A stretch of DNA of 64,000 bases, taken from positions 790,528 to 854,527 of the forward strand of contig NW_020654748.1 of NCBI RefSeq assembly GCF_003589595.1, in the 5' to 3' direction. This document shows positions 54,466 to 64,000 of the stretch, one piece after another. The DNA is from Hyposmocoma kahamanoa (taxonomy: Eukaryota > Arthropoda > Insecta > Lepidoptera > Cosmopterigidae). The notes beneath the pieces are model-generated. The model did not search any database, was not told where the DNA came from, and worked only from the letters and a program-made list of their open reading frames with translations. Position 1 is the first letter of the stretch; each line of letters begins with the position of its first letter. A program made the translations under genes and the position numbers.

Positions 54466-55689
54466 AAAAATAGAGATTTTATTAAACCAAATAAATCACG
54501 AAAAATTTGAAATCGCTTTCGAAATCTTATAAATTTCTTAATAATTATAACATTTTTTTAAGTAGTAGTACGCAAATACGGTTTCGGAAAATATAAAAAA
54601 AAACTTAATTCGTACCATTGGTTTAATAAGGTCACGCGCAAAATCGCTTATCATAACATGAAAGTTATAGAAATAATACAAACGAATACTGAAACAAATT
54701 ACGTATATGTAAAATTGTATGACTCTCCTAATCAAACTTGAAAAAGACATCGATCAATTTCGTTCGTAGAATTTTCAAAGCTTTCTTCTGAAAAATTGTC
54801 ATTTTGCAGATAAAACCTTATTACACCTAGTGTGCGAATTGCTCTAAATTGGTATATATATCTCAATTTCTTTTAATGTGTTTCTATAATGATCAACTAT
54901 ACTGACTTCATTTATTAGCTATCTAGTCCATGTATGCCTGTGCAATGAACTGTATTTTCCACTATATTTTAGTAGTTTGAACACAACGTTAATAGGTAAA
55001 TTGGAAGAATCAACTTCAATTTCAATGCTCGTCATTGTTCACCCTGTTTATAAACAGTTATAATAAGAACGGTCTAAAGCACAAAGTGCATCTGCTTTTC
55101 ATTCTAACAATTTTACAATGATTAATTAGAATAAACTGTATAGGTTACGTTGTATATAGCATGTACTTGTAGTACTTGGGTATACTTCGTTTTTTTAAGA
55201 TTAGGAAAAACGTAAACAAAGAAGCAGTGATCATAAACCTTCCACTTCAGCCAACAAATTACAGGAAATAATAATTTCGTGAGAATTAATGACGAAAGAC
55301 ATTTAAAAATAACACAACGAGTGTTATTGTTTTATATAAAGTTTCCGTTTCATGTTTGGAAGCTCTGTTTTTTTACCTTTTTTATAGCACAAATCTATGA
55401 CATAGATTAAGTGTGTAAGTAAAGATAGAAATTTCTTCTTTAATATATAATAGTGCTGCGAGAGAAAAAAAGTTATTAATTATATGAATATTTACAAGGT
55501 AGTAAATTAGATTTTTGCAAATTTTGTCTCACTATATTTATAAGGGTGCAGATCTCTGCAATACAGATTCTGCGATTTGTTGGCATGGTTTTGCGCATTC
55601 GCCAGATCAGTACGCACCCGTATAATGACTCTATGATATGGTGCTTGATAAAAGACAGACACAGTTTTTAGTAGTTCTATTGCTACTTC
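54466..55689. other. Unassigned AT-rich stretch
   Basis: 1.2 kb with no coding or repeat signal. Minus-strand frames at 54538-54750 and 55507-55746 have no motif I recognise. Confidence 0.4.
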
Positions 55690-55862
55690 TTTAGTAGTTC
55701 TATTCGTCCAGGGAAGTACTGCCACCTTACCTATTTCTTCCGCCAATTGTTCCGCCTACAGTGATCTTTGCGATCTAAAACTCTGAGTGGCTGTTATGGG
55801 GACAGGCGTGTAGCTTATCAAGCGCACAACTTATTCGTCCCGTCACTTGATATTATTATTTT
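55690..55862 (+). repeat. SINE-A with large internal deletion
   Basis: 'ttcgtccagggaagtactgc' to 'tgttccgcc', then a jump to 'tgatctttgcgatctaaaac' and on to 'tcccgtcacttgatattatt'. Confidence 0.82.
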
Positions 55863-56611
55863 AAAAAGCCCAAAATTTCCATCTGCTATTCTATATTTCC
55901 ATTGCTAAATAAAAAACAAAGGAATAAGTATTTTTAATATTTCTCCGCTACGCTGCTGCTGTTTCCCGCTTCTGACTTTTGCGTTGGCGAGATCTTTTAG
56001 AGATTAGTCCATCATTGCTCACGTTTTCTATAATATATATTTGTTTGGTATTTATTTACTATAAAAAATATACTATAAACGGCCGAAAAGACGAAACATC
56101 AATCCCTTGGAGCTGTTCCATGAGCTGCTTACAATCGAATTACATTGTCCTGAAACTCGTTAATCATTGACATCGCTGCGAAAGATCTATTGGGGTCATT
56201 TACAAAATTCACAAGATCTAAATAGATTTACAGGGTGCTGATCCTTACTGATCTACGAGATTTGGTACAAGTAAGTATGAATATATAGTACGAAACGATA
56301 GCTTCCGTCGCGGTGTATAACTATGACTTAATGTTGAAGGAAAAATCGTATTTTAACTGGCATGTAGAAGAATGGGCACAAGCTTTTTTTTCTTTTAAGT
56401 ACTAATTAAAGAAATTAATTAATAATGTCATCTACAGTTATAGTATCGATGCTGATGATCTACAGATAAAGTCTTCATCAAACACTAAACGTCAACAATC
56501 CCGCCAGTTTTTTTTTTTCACATTTTTTTCTGTTATAGGGACGCGTTTTAAATATTTTTTGTTTGTACTAGGATATCGAGTATTTAACAGTGAAATACTA
56601 GTAAATATTTG
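55863..56611. other. Unassigned AT-rich stretch
   Basis: Nothing recognised. Confidence 0.35.
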
Positions 56612-56619
56612 GTGTAACA

Positions 56620-56847
56620 CATTGACTTACAAATAAATGGACGACGGGTCTAATACAAAAACCACGAAAAAAATGTCCCAAGTCAACCTATTCGAAATTT
56701 AAATTGTTATGTCATCGCAGTATCGCGCTGTCCGTAGAACAAATGAAGACTAAAGCGGAGTGTCGCGCTCTGTATACGATTTTAGCGCCTTACAAGTGCG
56801 GACACTTTTTAGCGCGGACCCGACGTCCATATAATTGTAAGTCAATG
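56620..56847. mobile_element. MITE 'CATTGAC', copy 3 (228 bp)
   Basis: Same ends as copies 1 and 2, same orientation as copy 2, with about 53 bp missing from the interior. Perfect 8-bp duplication GTGTAACA (56612-56619 and 56848-56855). Confidence 0.95.
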
Positions 56848-56994
56848 GTGTAACATCAAAGTTATTTGTAAAACAGTTCACCAATCGGGTACTGTGGGTA
56901 CTGTAATTTACTAGTAGCTATAGCTACCAGTGACGTTTGACCGTAAATGACGTATTCTCGCATTATGGTAGCTATGGCTACCAGTAACTATTTA

Positions 56995-58062
56995 ATGGGA
57001 TATCAAGCGACGGAACAAACAAGTCGTGCGCCTGGTGGTAAATAACAACATCTATACAGGGTGTATATTTAAGACGGGGCAGTAAGGCCAGCTACCTTAA
57101 TCGTTGTAGTTACAGGAAAACGGTTCTAGAAGACTATCCATGAATTTTGAAGATATTTTGATTGGCATTCACAGATTTTGAAAAAATAGTACAGTCAGCA
57201 AGATAAAAGGCAATTTTTACAAAACCTTTTTTATGCCATTCGATCCGGTCTCTGATGAGGATCAATAGTGTCTATGGGACCAACTGAAGTAAGAGTACTC
57301 GAAATGTCAGAAATCGCAAAAAACCTTTTACCACACATTTTATATGAAAAGTTTTTGTTAGAAACGAAACTGGCCACTACTCTACAAACAAGATTTACGT
57401 AAAACCAAATTATAATCATATCACTATTTTTGAAATTTGGAACAGCTTCGTTTTGTTTTGTTAATAGAGAATTGTCACTTTTAAGATGTTCTCAAGTGTG
57501 GAAACAAATGAATTGGAACACGTGGTCCTATAAAATGGCCACCGCGCAATCCTGATCTGACGCCTCTTGATTTTTTCTTTGGGGCTTACTTAGCTTACTT
57601 AGCCCCACAAAACGAAATTTATAAAAAATAATACAACAGTGTTCAAGAATTGAAAGACGCACTTGCAGCAATTTTCAATGGAATCCATTCGAGTATAATT
57701 TCAGCCGCTACTTGCTCTTTGCGGAATAACTACCTAGAATAACTGATTACTAAATATGTCCCTACAAAATGTATGGTAAAAAGTTTTTCCGATTTCTGAC
57801 ATTTCGAGTACTCTTACCTCAGTTATTAATCCTTAGTATTAATCCTTACCAGAGACCGGATCGAATGGCATAAAAAAAAGGTTTTGTAAAAATTGCCTTT
57901 CATCTTGCTGACTGTACCATTTTTTCAAAATCTGTGAATGCCAATCAAAATATCTTCAAAATTCATGGATAGTCTTCCAGAACCGTTTTCCTGTAACTAC
58001 AACGATTAATTTACACCCTGTATAGTTGCAGAACCGCTGAGACCTTTTAATCGCAAAGATAA
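56995..58062 (-). repeat. SINE-A copy split by a mariner-like element
   Basis: 'caagcgacggaacaaacaag' to 'aacaacatcta' (to 57056), then after the insert 'gttgcagaaccgctgagacc' and 'aatcgcaaagataatt'. The remainder of this copy is missing beyond 58062. Confidence 0.82.
57057..58020 (+). mobile_element. Fold-back Tc1/mariner-like element with ~250-bp inverted repeats
   Basis: Ends CAGGGTGTATATTTAAGACG and 'aattaatttacaccctg', with TA on each side (57055-57056, 58021-58022). The inverted repeats are exceptionally long: 57057 to about 57340 pairs with 58020 back to about 57760, the left arm carrying a ~30-bp extra piece near its end. The ~420-bp centre encodes a transposase scrap: 'PIKWPPRNPDLTPLDFF', then 'SVQELKDALAAIFNG' and 'SSIISAATCSLRNNYLE'. 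This is the last catalytic aspartate region and C-terminus of the IS630/Tc1/mariner transposases widespread in insects. Frameshifts and loss of the N-terminal two-thirds make it non-autonomous. Confidence 0.9.
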
Positions 58063-58077
58063 TTAATAAGAAGAGAT

Positions 58078-58385
58078 TTTAGCAGAAGTAGACCTTTTTG
58101 TGAAAGAGTTCGTCCAAGAAAGTACTGCCACCTTACCTATTTCTGCCGCCAAGCAGTAATGTGAGCATTACTGCGTTCCGGTTTTAAAGGGTCAGGGTAC
58201 TGGTGAAATTACAGACACATGGGACTTGTCAACTTATGTCTCAGGGTGACGGGCATAGTGGCAGTTCCCCTATGATCCTTGCGAGTTAAAGCTCTGAGTG
58301 GCACTGCAACTGTTATGGATAGGCGCGTCGTTTACACCAGGCGAGCGACTTGTTCGTCCCGTCACTTGGTAACATAAAAAAAAGA
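58078..58385 (+). repeat. SINE-A, full length
   Basis: 'tagcagaagtagaccttttt' to 'cacttggtaacataaaaaaa', all blocks present. Head-to-head with the split copy on its left. Confidence 0.92.
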
Positions 58386-58439
58386 TAGAAAGTACCAGGA
58401 CCTCTGCTCCGATTACCTAATTACAGCCTTTGAACTCGT

Positions 58440-58700
58440 CCACATCTTACGGAAACCGGCATGCTACTTAGGAAACAAATGTCTGGCTATGCCACCTCCG
58501 CCGGGCCCCGGTAGAAGGGGCAGACCCAAGAAGTGCTGGCTTGACGTCGCCAAGGGTGATATGCGTGCCAATGGTCTCACCACTAAGGATGCCGAAGACC
58601 GTGCAAAGTGGAGAAGAAAAAGTAGGAAAGCGGACCCCGGGCTCTGCAGCAACACTGCTGAGGACGCAACCAGGACAACGCTCAGATGAGAGAGAGAGAG
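58440..58700 (+). mobile_element. LINE C-terminal tail
   Basis: The frame 58489-58689 reads 'GPGRRGRPKKCWLDVAKGDM' and 'RANGLTTKDAEDRAKWRRKS' then 'RKADPGLC', the GRP..RW.D....DM..N.L...DA.DR..WRR..RKADP end of an insect endonuclease/reverse transcriptase. It ends in a GA run. Confidence 0.87.
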
Positions 58701-59298
58701 CCTTTGAACTCGTGGAGTCCCGGTACCCTTCATCTGTACAAAGTTTTATCCTAAAAATTAATAGACTGCCTTGGAAACCCAAGGGCCGGCAGCTACCTTG
58801 CCCAACGTATTAGTAAAGCGATACAAAGAGGAAACGCTGCCAGCATCTTGGGCACCTTGCCGCGTGGACCCAATTCTATTCATATAATTTAATCCTAGTA
58901 TTACTTTCTAGTATATAAGCTTTTATTGTACCTTATCTGTATATTACGAAAATAGTTTAAACAAAATTTACATGATCGCTATAGATCTTGACATCAAAAA
59001 TTGTCCGTATTAGAAATTAGTTAAACCGCCCCTTGAAAATCTCGCAGTCCTTTCGAAGTAAACTTTGTATATTAATTGATATTTTCCCTAGACCTCTCAA
59101 TTGTAAGCAACCGTCGTCCCACTGGGCCACAACGGTTCTATTGTTTAAATATAAGGTTAATATTCGCTTAAGGTTACACAATGGCATTTTAAAAACGTTC
59201 TTGTCGTTGTAGCCGTACTTACCTAATCAACTAAACATGTATTTTAACGATTCGAATACATGATTCATACTTGAAGTAACGTATTAATTATAAATGCA
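58701..59298. other. Unassigned stretch
   Basis: Nothing recognised. Confidence 0.35.
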
Positions 59299-59511
59299 CA
59301 TCGTCTGTGTTTTGTAGAAAGGGCAAAAGCGCCATTTTGATTTTTTTTTTTTCAGGAGAACATGTTTTAGTTTTTCACGACTGTTTTCATATATTTATTT
59401 AGGTCCTGTTTTAAATTCATTTTGATAACTTAAACTTAATTAAAACCAAAATTGAATTTTAAAATTTTTCAAAATGGCGTTTTCGCCCTTTATACAAAAC
59501 ATTGACGATGT
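59299..59511. repeat. 213-bp inverted-repeat structure
   Basis: Arms 59299-59341 and 59469-59511 are complementary over 43 bp with five mismatches; the core is AAAGGGC..AA.CGCCATTTTGA. The 127-bp centre is A/T-rich with a T13 run. It could be a MITE or a source of hairpin RNA. No second copy in the window. Confidence 0.7.
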
Positions 59512-60660
59512 TCGTTGATGTTTCGAGTTATCGAATGAATACAAAATGCAAAAAAAAAAACAAATTAACAACGTCACAATTCCAAATTTGGAAGCCTTGA
59601 AATTTAATTTCAAAAAGATTCTAATCTGAATATTCCACTAAGGAGACTTTATTTCGCCAGAACCACTGTTGATCGGTCGAGGAGGTAAGAAACAAAATCG
59701 TATTTGTTTTTTTATTGAACATAAGCTCACGTATATTCAACAATCTTATCTTAAGGAATGATTAATAAATGCCTCATCGATTGCGAACGTGGGCGATTAT
59801 TATGAGGAGTGGCCTATCGTGAAGCCGAACATAGTAAGTATTGTAAAGATAGAATATCAGTCTCTATATTCTCTAAGGTAATATAGCCATTACCAAACAA
59901 ACACATATCTATGGTACCGGGAAAATAGGTTCATCTCCAACTAAATAAGTTTCACTGTGTCCCGCCAAACAAGACATATAAATACACTGGAAGTACATTG
60001 TATATTAATTAACATGCCCCAAAAATAATAACCAGGAGACTGTAACATATTTTTTAAGGGTGCGGTTCGTAATATATAACAACAAATGACATATTTTTCG
60101 TCGATATAACGCTTAACAGATATAATTAATTTAAGGTAGACAGACATTTGACACATTCTTGCATGATATAAAGGTAACTGAGTATACTAGACGATTGATA
60201 TAACAACTTTCAATCTAATATACCGATAGCATAATGTTCATTTTATATAAACACTTCAGATATAACATCACTGAGAATAATGTATTATTAATGTAATTCC
60301 AGCGGTGTTTCGGTGCAATGATGAATGAACCGTATTTGTTTGCATTTGCTAGTTGGTTCGACCTCCTCCTGTGAGTTTAGGTTAGGTTAGTATATACAAT
60401 TAAATATTCTGCTTAATGTTTTAATAAATATATTTTATAACACAAAAAGCACTTAAAGCTTATACAAAAACAATTATATCTTGCGATTGTACATTTAATG
60501 AAGTAAAAAATTCTTAGCAACATAATATAGGGCGTATCAACTATTCGTAAAACGAAATATTGTGTTATGTTATTTAATACATCGTATGTTGGGTTTCAGG
60601 AAGAATTTTTTTAAAGAAATAAGATCTGTGCTTTTTCCTGTGCAATAAATAATATAATAA
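59512..60660. other. Unassigned AT-rich stretch
   Basis: 1.1 kb with no coding or repeat signal recognised. Confidence 0.4.
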
Positions 60661-60910
60661 TTTTTGAAAGACCAAGTACAAAGACACGACGCAAGCACAT
60701 TGAAGAATTCGTGAGGTCCGTTGGTTCGTTCCGTGGCTTAGTTGGTACAGCGTCTGGCACGGTATGCAAGAAGTCGTCGTTTCGAATCCGACCGGATCGA
60801 AGGAATTTTTTCTGAGTGTTTTTTCTGAGTGTTCGATCTTTGTATTAATAATTATAACAAACTAGTGGAGTAATTTCACAAAAAATAATTGAATATCAAT
60901 TCAATAAAAA
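60661..60910 (+). repeat. SINE-B, 5'-truncated
   Basis: Forward copy: leader end 'ccaagtacaaagacacgacg', core 'ggcttagttggtacagcgtc' and 'cgtttcgaatccgaccgg', tail 'aacaaactagtggagtaatt', end 'gaatatcaattcaataaaaa'. 'tttttctgagtgt' is duplicated in the tail, as in the 3.2-kb dimer. Confidence 0.9.
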
Positions 60911-61526
60911 TTTAATTAATATAATGATAATTATTACATTATACTGGTTGTACTTATGCCAATTGTTCATTATGTCACTTAATCATTATGTCTACTGTTT
61001 GTTATACTGAAAGTTCATTATACACATTGAAATTATGCCTTTTGTTGTTATACCTTTTGTTGATTATACAGTGAGTGATTATATCCTTAGAAATTATATC
61101 AAATGTTATTACACTAATTGAAAAAAGATTTATTGAAATTAAAAATAGGTTATTTGTTGTAATATCTTCCATTACACACCTATTTTTTAAACATATCACT
61201 ATACCATAAATATCAGATGGAGGTGGACACATGGATCTAATACATAAAATTAGTCAAAAATGTAATGAATAGTTCAGTGAAATTAAATTTCCTGACTTGG
61301 TGATTAGTATACATACAGTGTGTTTTTTTATTTAACAGTATAATAATTACAATAATAAATTCATTTATTTGTCTTGAAAACAGTGATGCATTTTATTATT
61401 ATTAAACTTAAACACAGTGGTAATTAACAAGACAAAACGGTTTATGACTCAACGGTTGCGGGAAATCCACGGTCTCAGTTATTCTGCCATAACCTTGTTA
61501 AAGTATTGTAATTAAATATGAAATCC
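60911..61526. other. Unassigned AT-rich stretch
   Basis: Nothing recognised. Confidence 0.35.
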
Positions 61527-62231
61527 GAAACCATAGGAGGTGCAGAGAACCTGTCTTAGGAACCATTCAATCTTTTTTTGTGGAAACAAATTTGGCATAG
61601 TAATTTTTTTGGTCAAGCCTGAGTTGCCTGTAAAAATAAATAAAATTGATTAGTTTTTTTTTAATACTGATCAACTATTCATTTTGTACGAAATTTTTTA
61701 AATTAAATTTGACCAACTTCTGCTGTCACGATTTTTCCTCCAATACAATGAAATAGACCTTACCTGAAATTGAGTCTAACAGCACTAAAAGAAATCAATT
61801 TATTTATTATTAGGGATATTCGCTCTGGGCCTTTTGGAGGGAAAAGTGCCGTTTTTATTTTGACTTTCAATTATTTTGCGAAATCTAGTTTAAAGTGGAA
61901 TAGGATAGTGCTATTGTGCCTTAATCGAAGATTAAAACGCGAAATTATACGAATCTCGAACTGAAATACCCATATCGGCCCGTTCTAAGGAATCCCGAGT
62001 CAATCCAAGCACGCCGCCTTAAATTGCCTATCCTCTTTGTGGCGACCATATTTACACAAACATAATTAAACGAAGACATGGCTCAAAGGCCTTGTATCCA
62101 AGCCAAAATTATTAATTAAAAAATCATTATTAGGGAATACTCGCGCTTGACCAAAAATAAAGTATACCAAAATTATTTTCACAAAAACGATTTGATGGTT
62201 CCTAAGACATTTTGTATCTCCTATAGTTTCC
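61527..62231. repeat. Long inverted repeat (two ~95-bp arms, ~515-bp centre)
   Basis: Left arm 61527-61623 ('gaaaccataggaggtgcaga', 'ctgtcttaggaaccattcaa', 'tttttttggtcaagcctgag') is complementary, with mismatches and small gaps, to right arm 62140-62231 ('ctcgcgcttgaccaaaaata', 'atggttcctaagacattttg'). Pairing may extend outward with lower similarity. The centre has no recognisable transposase. Probably a decayed DNA transposon. Confidence 0.65.
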
Positions 62232-62469
62232 CAATTAAAAAAAAAACACTACTATAACTTTGCGAGGTGCAATGTCAATTAAATAAAGGAAACGTCAATT
62301 AGTAGTGTCTTTTTCTTTTTTTTCCTTTTTCCTTGCGGATAGGCAAAGGTGTATGGACCATACAGCCTAGTCTTTTTTTAAAATCCATTTCTAATCTCTT
62401 TACCATTTTCAGGCCTAAGCCAAGTCTTTTTTTAAGTATAAATTTTGTCTTTTTCTTCTTGGAAATGGG

Positions 62470-62660
62470 CCACTTTTTTACGATACCAAGCGACGAGATG
62501 AACAAGTTGTGCGCCTGCTGTTAAGCGACACGCCTATCTATGACAGTTGCAGTGCCATTCAGAACTTTAAATCGCAAAAATCTGAAAGTTACACTGACCC
62601 TGCGCCCGTCACACTGAGACATACGTTGACAAGTCCCATGTGCCTGTAATATCACGAGTG
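62470..62660 (-). repeat. SINE-A, interrupted
   Basis: 'acgataccaagcgacgagat' to 'ccatgtgcctgtaatatcac'. Just beyond the next element, 'acccttctgacctgaacgca' may be its continuation. Confidence 0.85.
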
Positions 62661-63095
62661 TGGGCATACACAGCCTGCTCGAACAGTTAACCAATGATCA
62701 ATATACACGGACCGCTTTTGCAGTCATAGTCAATAGCTTAAGCCTGATAACAACGGCAGCAGTTGGTGGCAGCTGCTCAACAAGTCACAATTTCAATTTC
62801 ATTCAAATCAGTGGTACTTTTGCTCAGAATTTGCTGCTGCGAAAATGCGCGAGAGACGTGGAATGAAGTGCGCGGGCGGAGGTAAATACGCAAGAGTAGT
62901 CGACAGTTCAAGCAGTCAGTATATGCCTGGCGACTGCTTGACTGCACGATGAAATTTCACCGCGCTGCAAGCCGCTCGAAACTGCTCGAGCGGTTTGGTG
63001 TATGAGTGTACAAAGATGACTGTATTTTACTACGTTGTCTGAGCTTGAAGCAGTCGATACTGGCTGCTTCGAGCTGCCCGCGTATGGCCGGCCTA
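62661..63095. mobile_element. Candidate MITE with GC-rich inverted ends
   Basis: The left end 'gtgggcatacacagcctgct' plus 'cgaac' and the reverse complement of the right end ('ggccatacgcgggcagctcg' plus 'aagc') are alike over about 25 bp with mismatches. The interior has several 'ctgcttgac', 'gctcgagcgg'-type inverted motifs. It begins exactly where SINE-A breaks off. No target duplication could be fixed. The 62660-62866 frame has no motif. Confidence 0.5.
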
Positions 63096-63284
63096 ACCCT
63101 TCTGACCTGAACGCATCCTAGACCTTCAAAAGCTCACATTACACTCTTCTATCAGAGATCTGACAACTTAATGGCAGTCCTAACTTTAAAGACTGCCGCT
63201 CTAAAGATCTAGGTGGTGCTGCAGCCGAATCATAACCTCAAATTACTTCCAGGAGTCCTTCTACCGACACTTCGTTGTCGGACT

Positions 63285-63425
63285 GTTTTACCCTGAACGA
63301 TAAGCTGACCAGACCTCCATCTCACCTGAAGGAACGAGACGATGAAGTCGACGATGGAGAGGACCCAAGTTGTAACGTTCAGGAAATAAGTCTGCAAGCA
63401 GGAAGTACCACTATTGAGTGGTTCT
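63285..63425 (-). mobile_element. Jockey-like LINE 3' fragment
   Basis: 'gacgatgaagtcgacgatgg' and 'ataagtctgcaagcaggaag' parallel the 3' end of the LINE at 9.61-9.80 kb ('gatgatgaagtcgacgatgg', 'acaagtctgcaggcagggaa'). Only this end is present. Confidence 0.65.
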
Positions 63426-63880
63426 TTATTGAAAGAACATTGTTACTACCTCTTACATGCATATTCCGCGTTCATCACCACTATAGGCCAAAAAGGGTAT
63501 AAAAAGAATGCACTACATACCACGCGAGTCATCCAAAGGGTTATAAGTAAGCAATAAATAATGCACGCACTAAAACTATTTCCAAGTAACGAGCACCGAA
63601 GCGCATATATCAAATCCGAGTGCTCGGAACTGCCTGTGCTCGAATGCTCGGGCGCTATAAATCCAAGAGCACATTTGTCACACGCCTGTGCCCGTAACGT
63701 GTCGACTTGCACTTTTATAGAGCTATAAAGATAGATACAGTGGCTATGTTTGAATAGTTTTGTGTTTTTTTTAATATGACGTGTTCATAATTGGTTTATT
63801 TGTGAAAGCACAAGATTCAAAGACTCAAAAGCTTTATTTGCTATTAACATGTCAAAAATACAAAATATCTATAAATATAT
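63426..63880. other. Unassigned stretch
   Basis: A patch at 63585-63670 is rich in 'tgctcg' and 'gagcac' motifs; nothing identified. Confidence 0.35.
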
Positions 63881-64000
63881 TTAACTGCTTCCGTGGCCGA
63901 ACGGTTACCATATTAGACTGCAACGTAGAGGTCCCAGGTTCGATTACTGGGCCGGGAGAAATATGTGTATGGCTTACATTTATTTCTCTCGTGAGTTTGG
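63881..64000 (+). repeat. SINE-C, cut by window end
   Basis: 'ctgcttccgtggccgaacgg', 'gtcccaggttcgattactgg' (B-box), 'atttctctcgtgagtttgg' at the edge. Confidence 0.87.

Overview
This is a stretch of eukaryotic, very probably lepidopteran (moth or butterfly), nuclear DNA. It is AT-rich and gene-poor, and dense with transposable elements and their debris. The insect/Lepidoptera assignment rests on: many interspersed copies of one ~300-bp SINE-like repeat; two tRNA-derived SINE families; R1-clade LINE fragments lodged in TTAGG-type tracts (the telomeric repeat of most insects); the characteristic 'gtgcccagcagtggg' LINE tail; and one coding gene that reads as an insect amnionless homologue.

Genes. 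The only confident host gene is amnionless at 50838-52139 (+), a single uninterrupted 433-aa reading frame with signal peptide, cysteine-rich domain, one membrane span and an FxNPxY-type endocytic motif. A second intact frame (33086-34240, +, 384 aa) looks like the ORF1/gag-like protein of a non-LTR retroelement, with no reverse transcriptase beside it. A 455-aa frame at about 17.6-18.9 kb is the body of a decayed P-element (THAP9-like) transposase. All other reading frames I could interpret are transposon remnants.

Layout. 0-10 kb: RTE-like LINE, first SINE-A copies, a 378-bp P-derived MITE nested in SINE-A, a dimeric SINE-B with target duplication, a CR1/L2-like LINE end, an 817-bp inverted-repeat element nested in SINE-B, a Jockey-like LINE end. 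10-20.5 kb: SINEs with a nested 226-bp insertion, the P-element copy, an RNase H-bearing LINE. 20.5-30 kb: LINE tails, a mariner with frameshifts, two R1-clade LINE 3' ends in TTAGG tracts, a second P-derived MITE. 30-45 kb: a three-copy MITE family with perfect 8-bp duplications, the ORF1-only element, a Harbinger-like MITE, LINE ends, an R1 tail in a GC-rich unknown segment. 45-53 kb: LINE and SINE debris, a dimeric SINE-B, a short hairpin and amnionless, which has copies of the same repeat (E) on both sides in opposite orientation. 53-64 kb: the third MITE copy, a fold-back mariner-like element, two further inverted-repeat structures and more SINEs.

Repeat names used below are local labels: SINE-A (~300 bp, 'ctccttgtgaaagagttcg' to 'gtcacttggtattataaaa'); SINE-B (tRNA-like core, 'ggcttagttggtatagcg'); SINE-C (tRNA-like head, 'tccgtggccgaacggttac'); repeat D (contains 'gggccctttacaggtcccat' or its complement); repeat E ('aaccgacttcaaaa' near one end, 'ttttgaggtcggtt' near the other). 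Coordinates of decayed repeats are approximate to about 10 bases. Clade names for LINEs come from recalled family motifs, not from a search.
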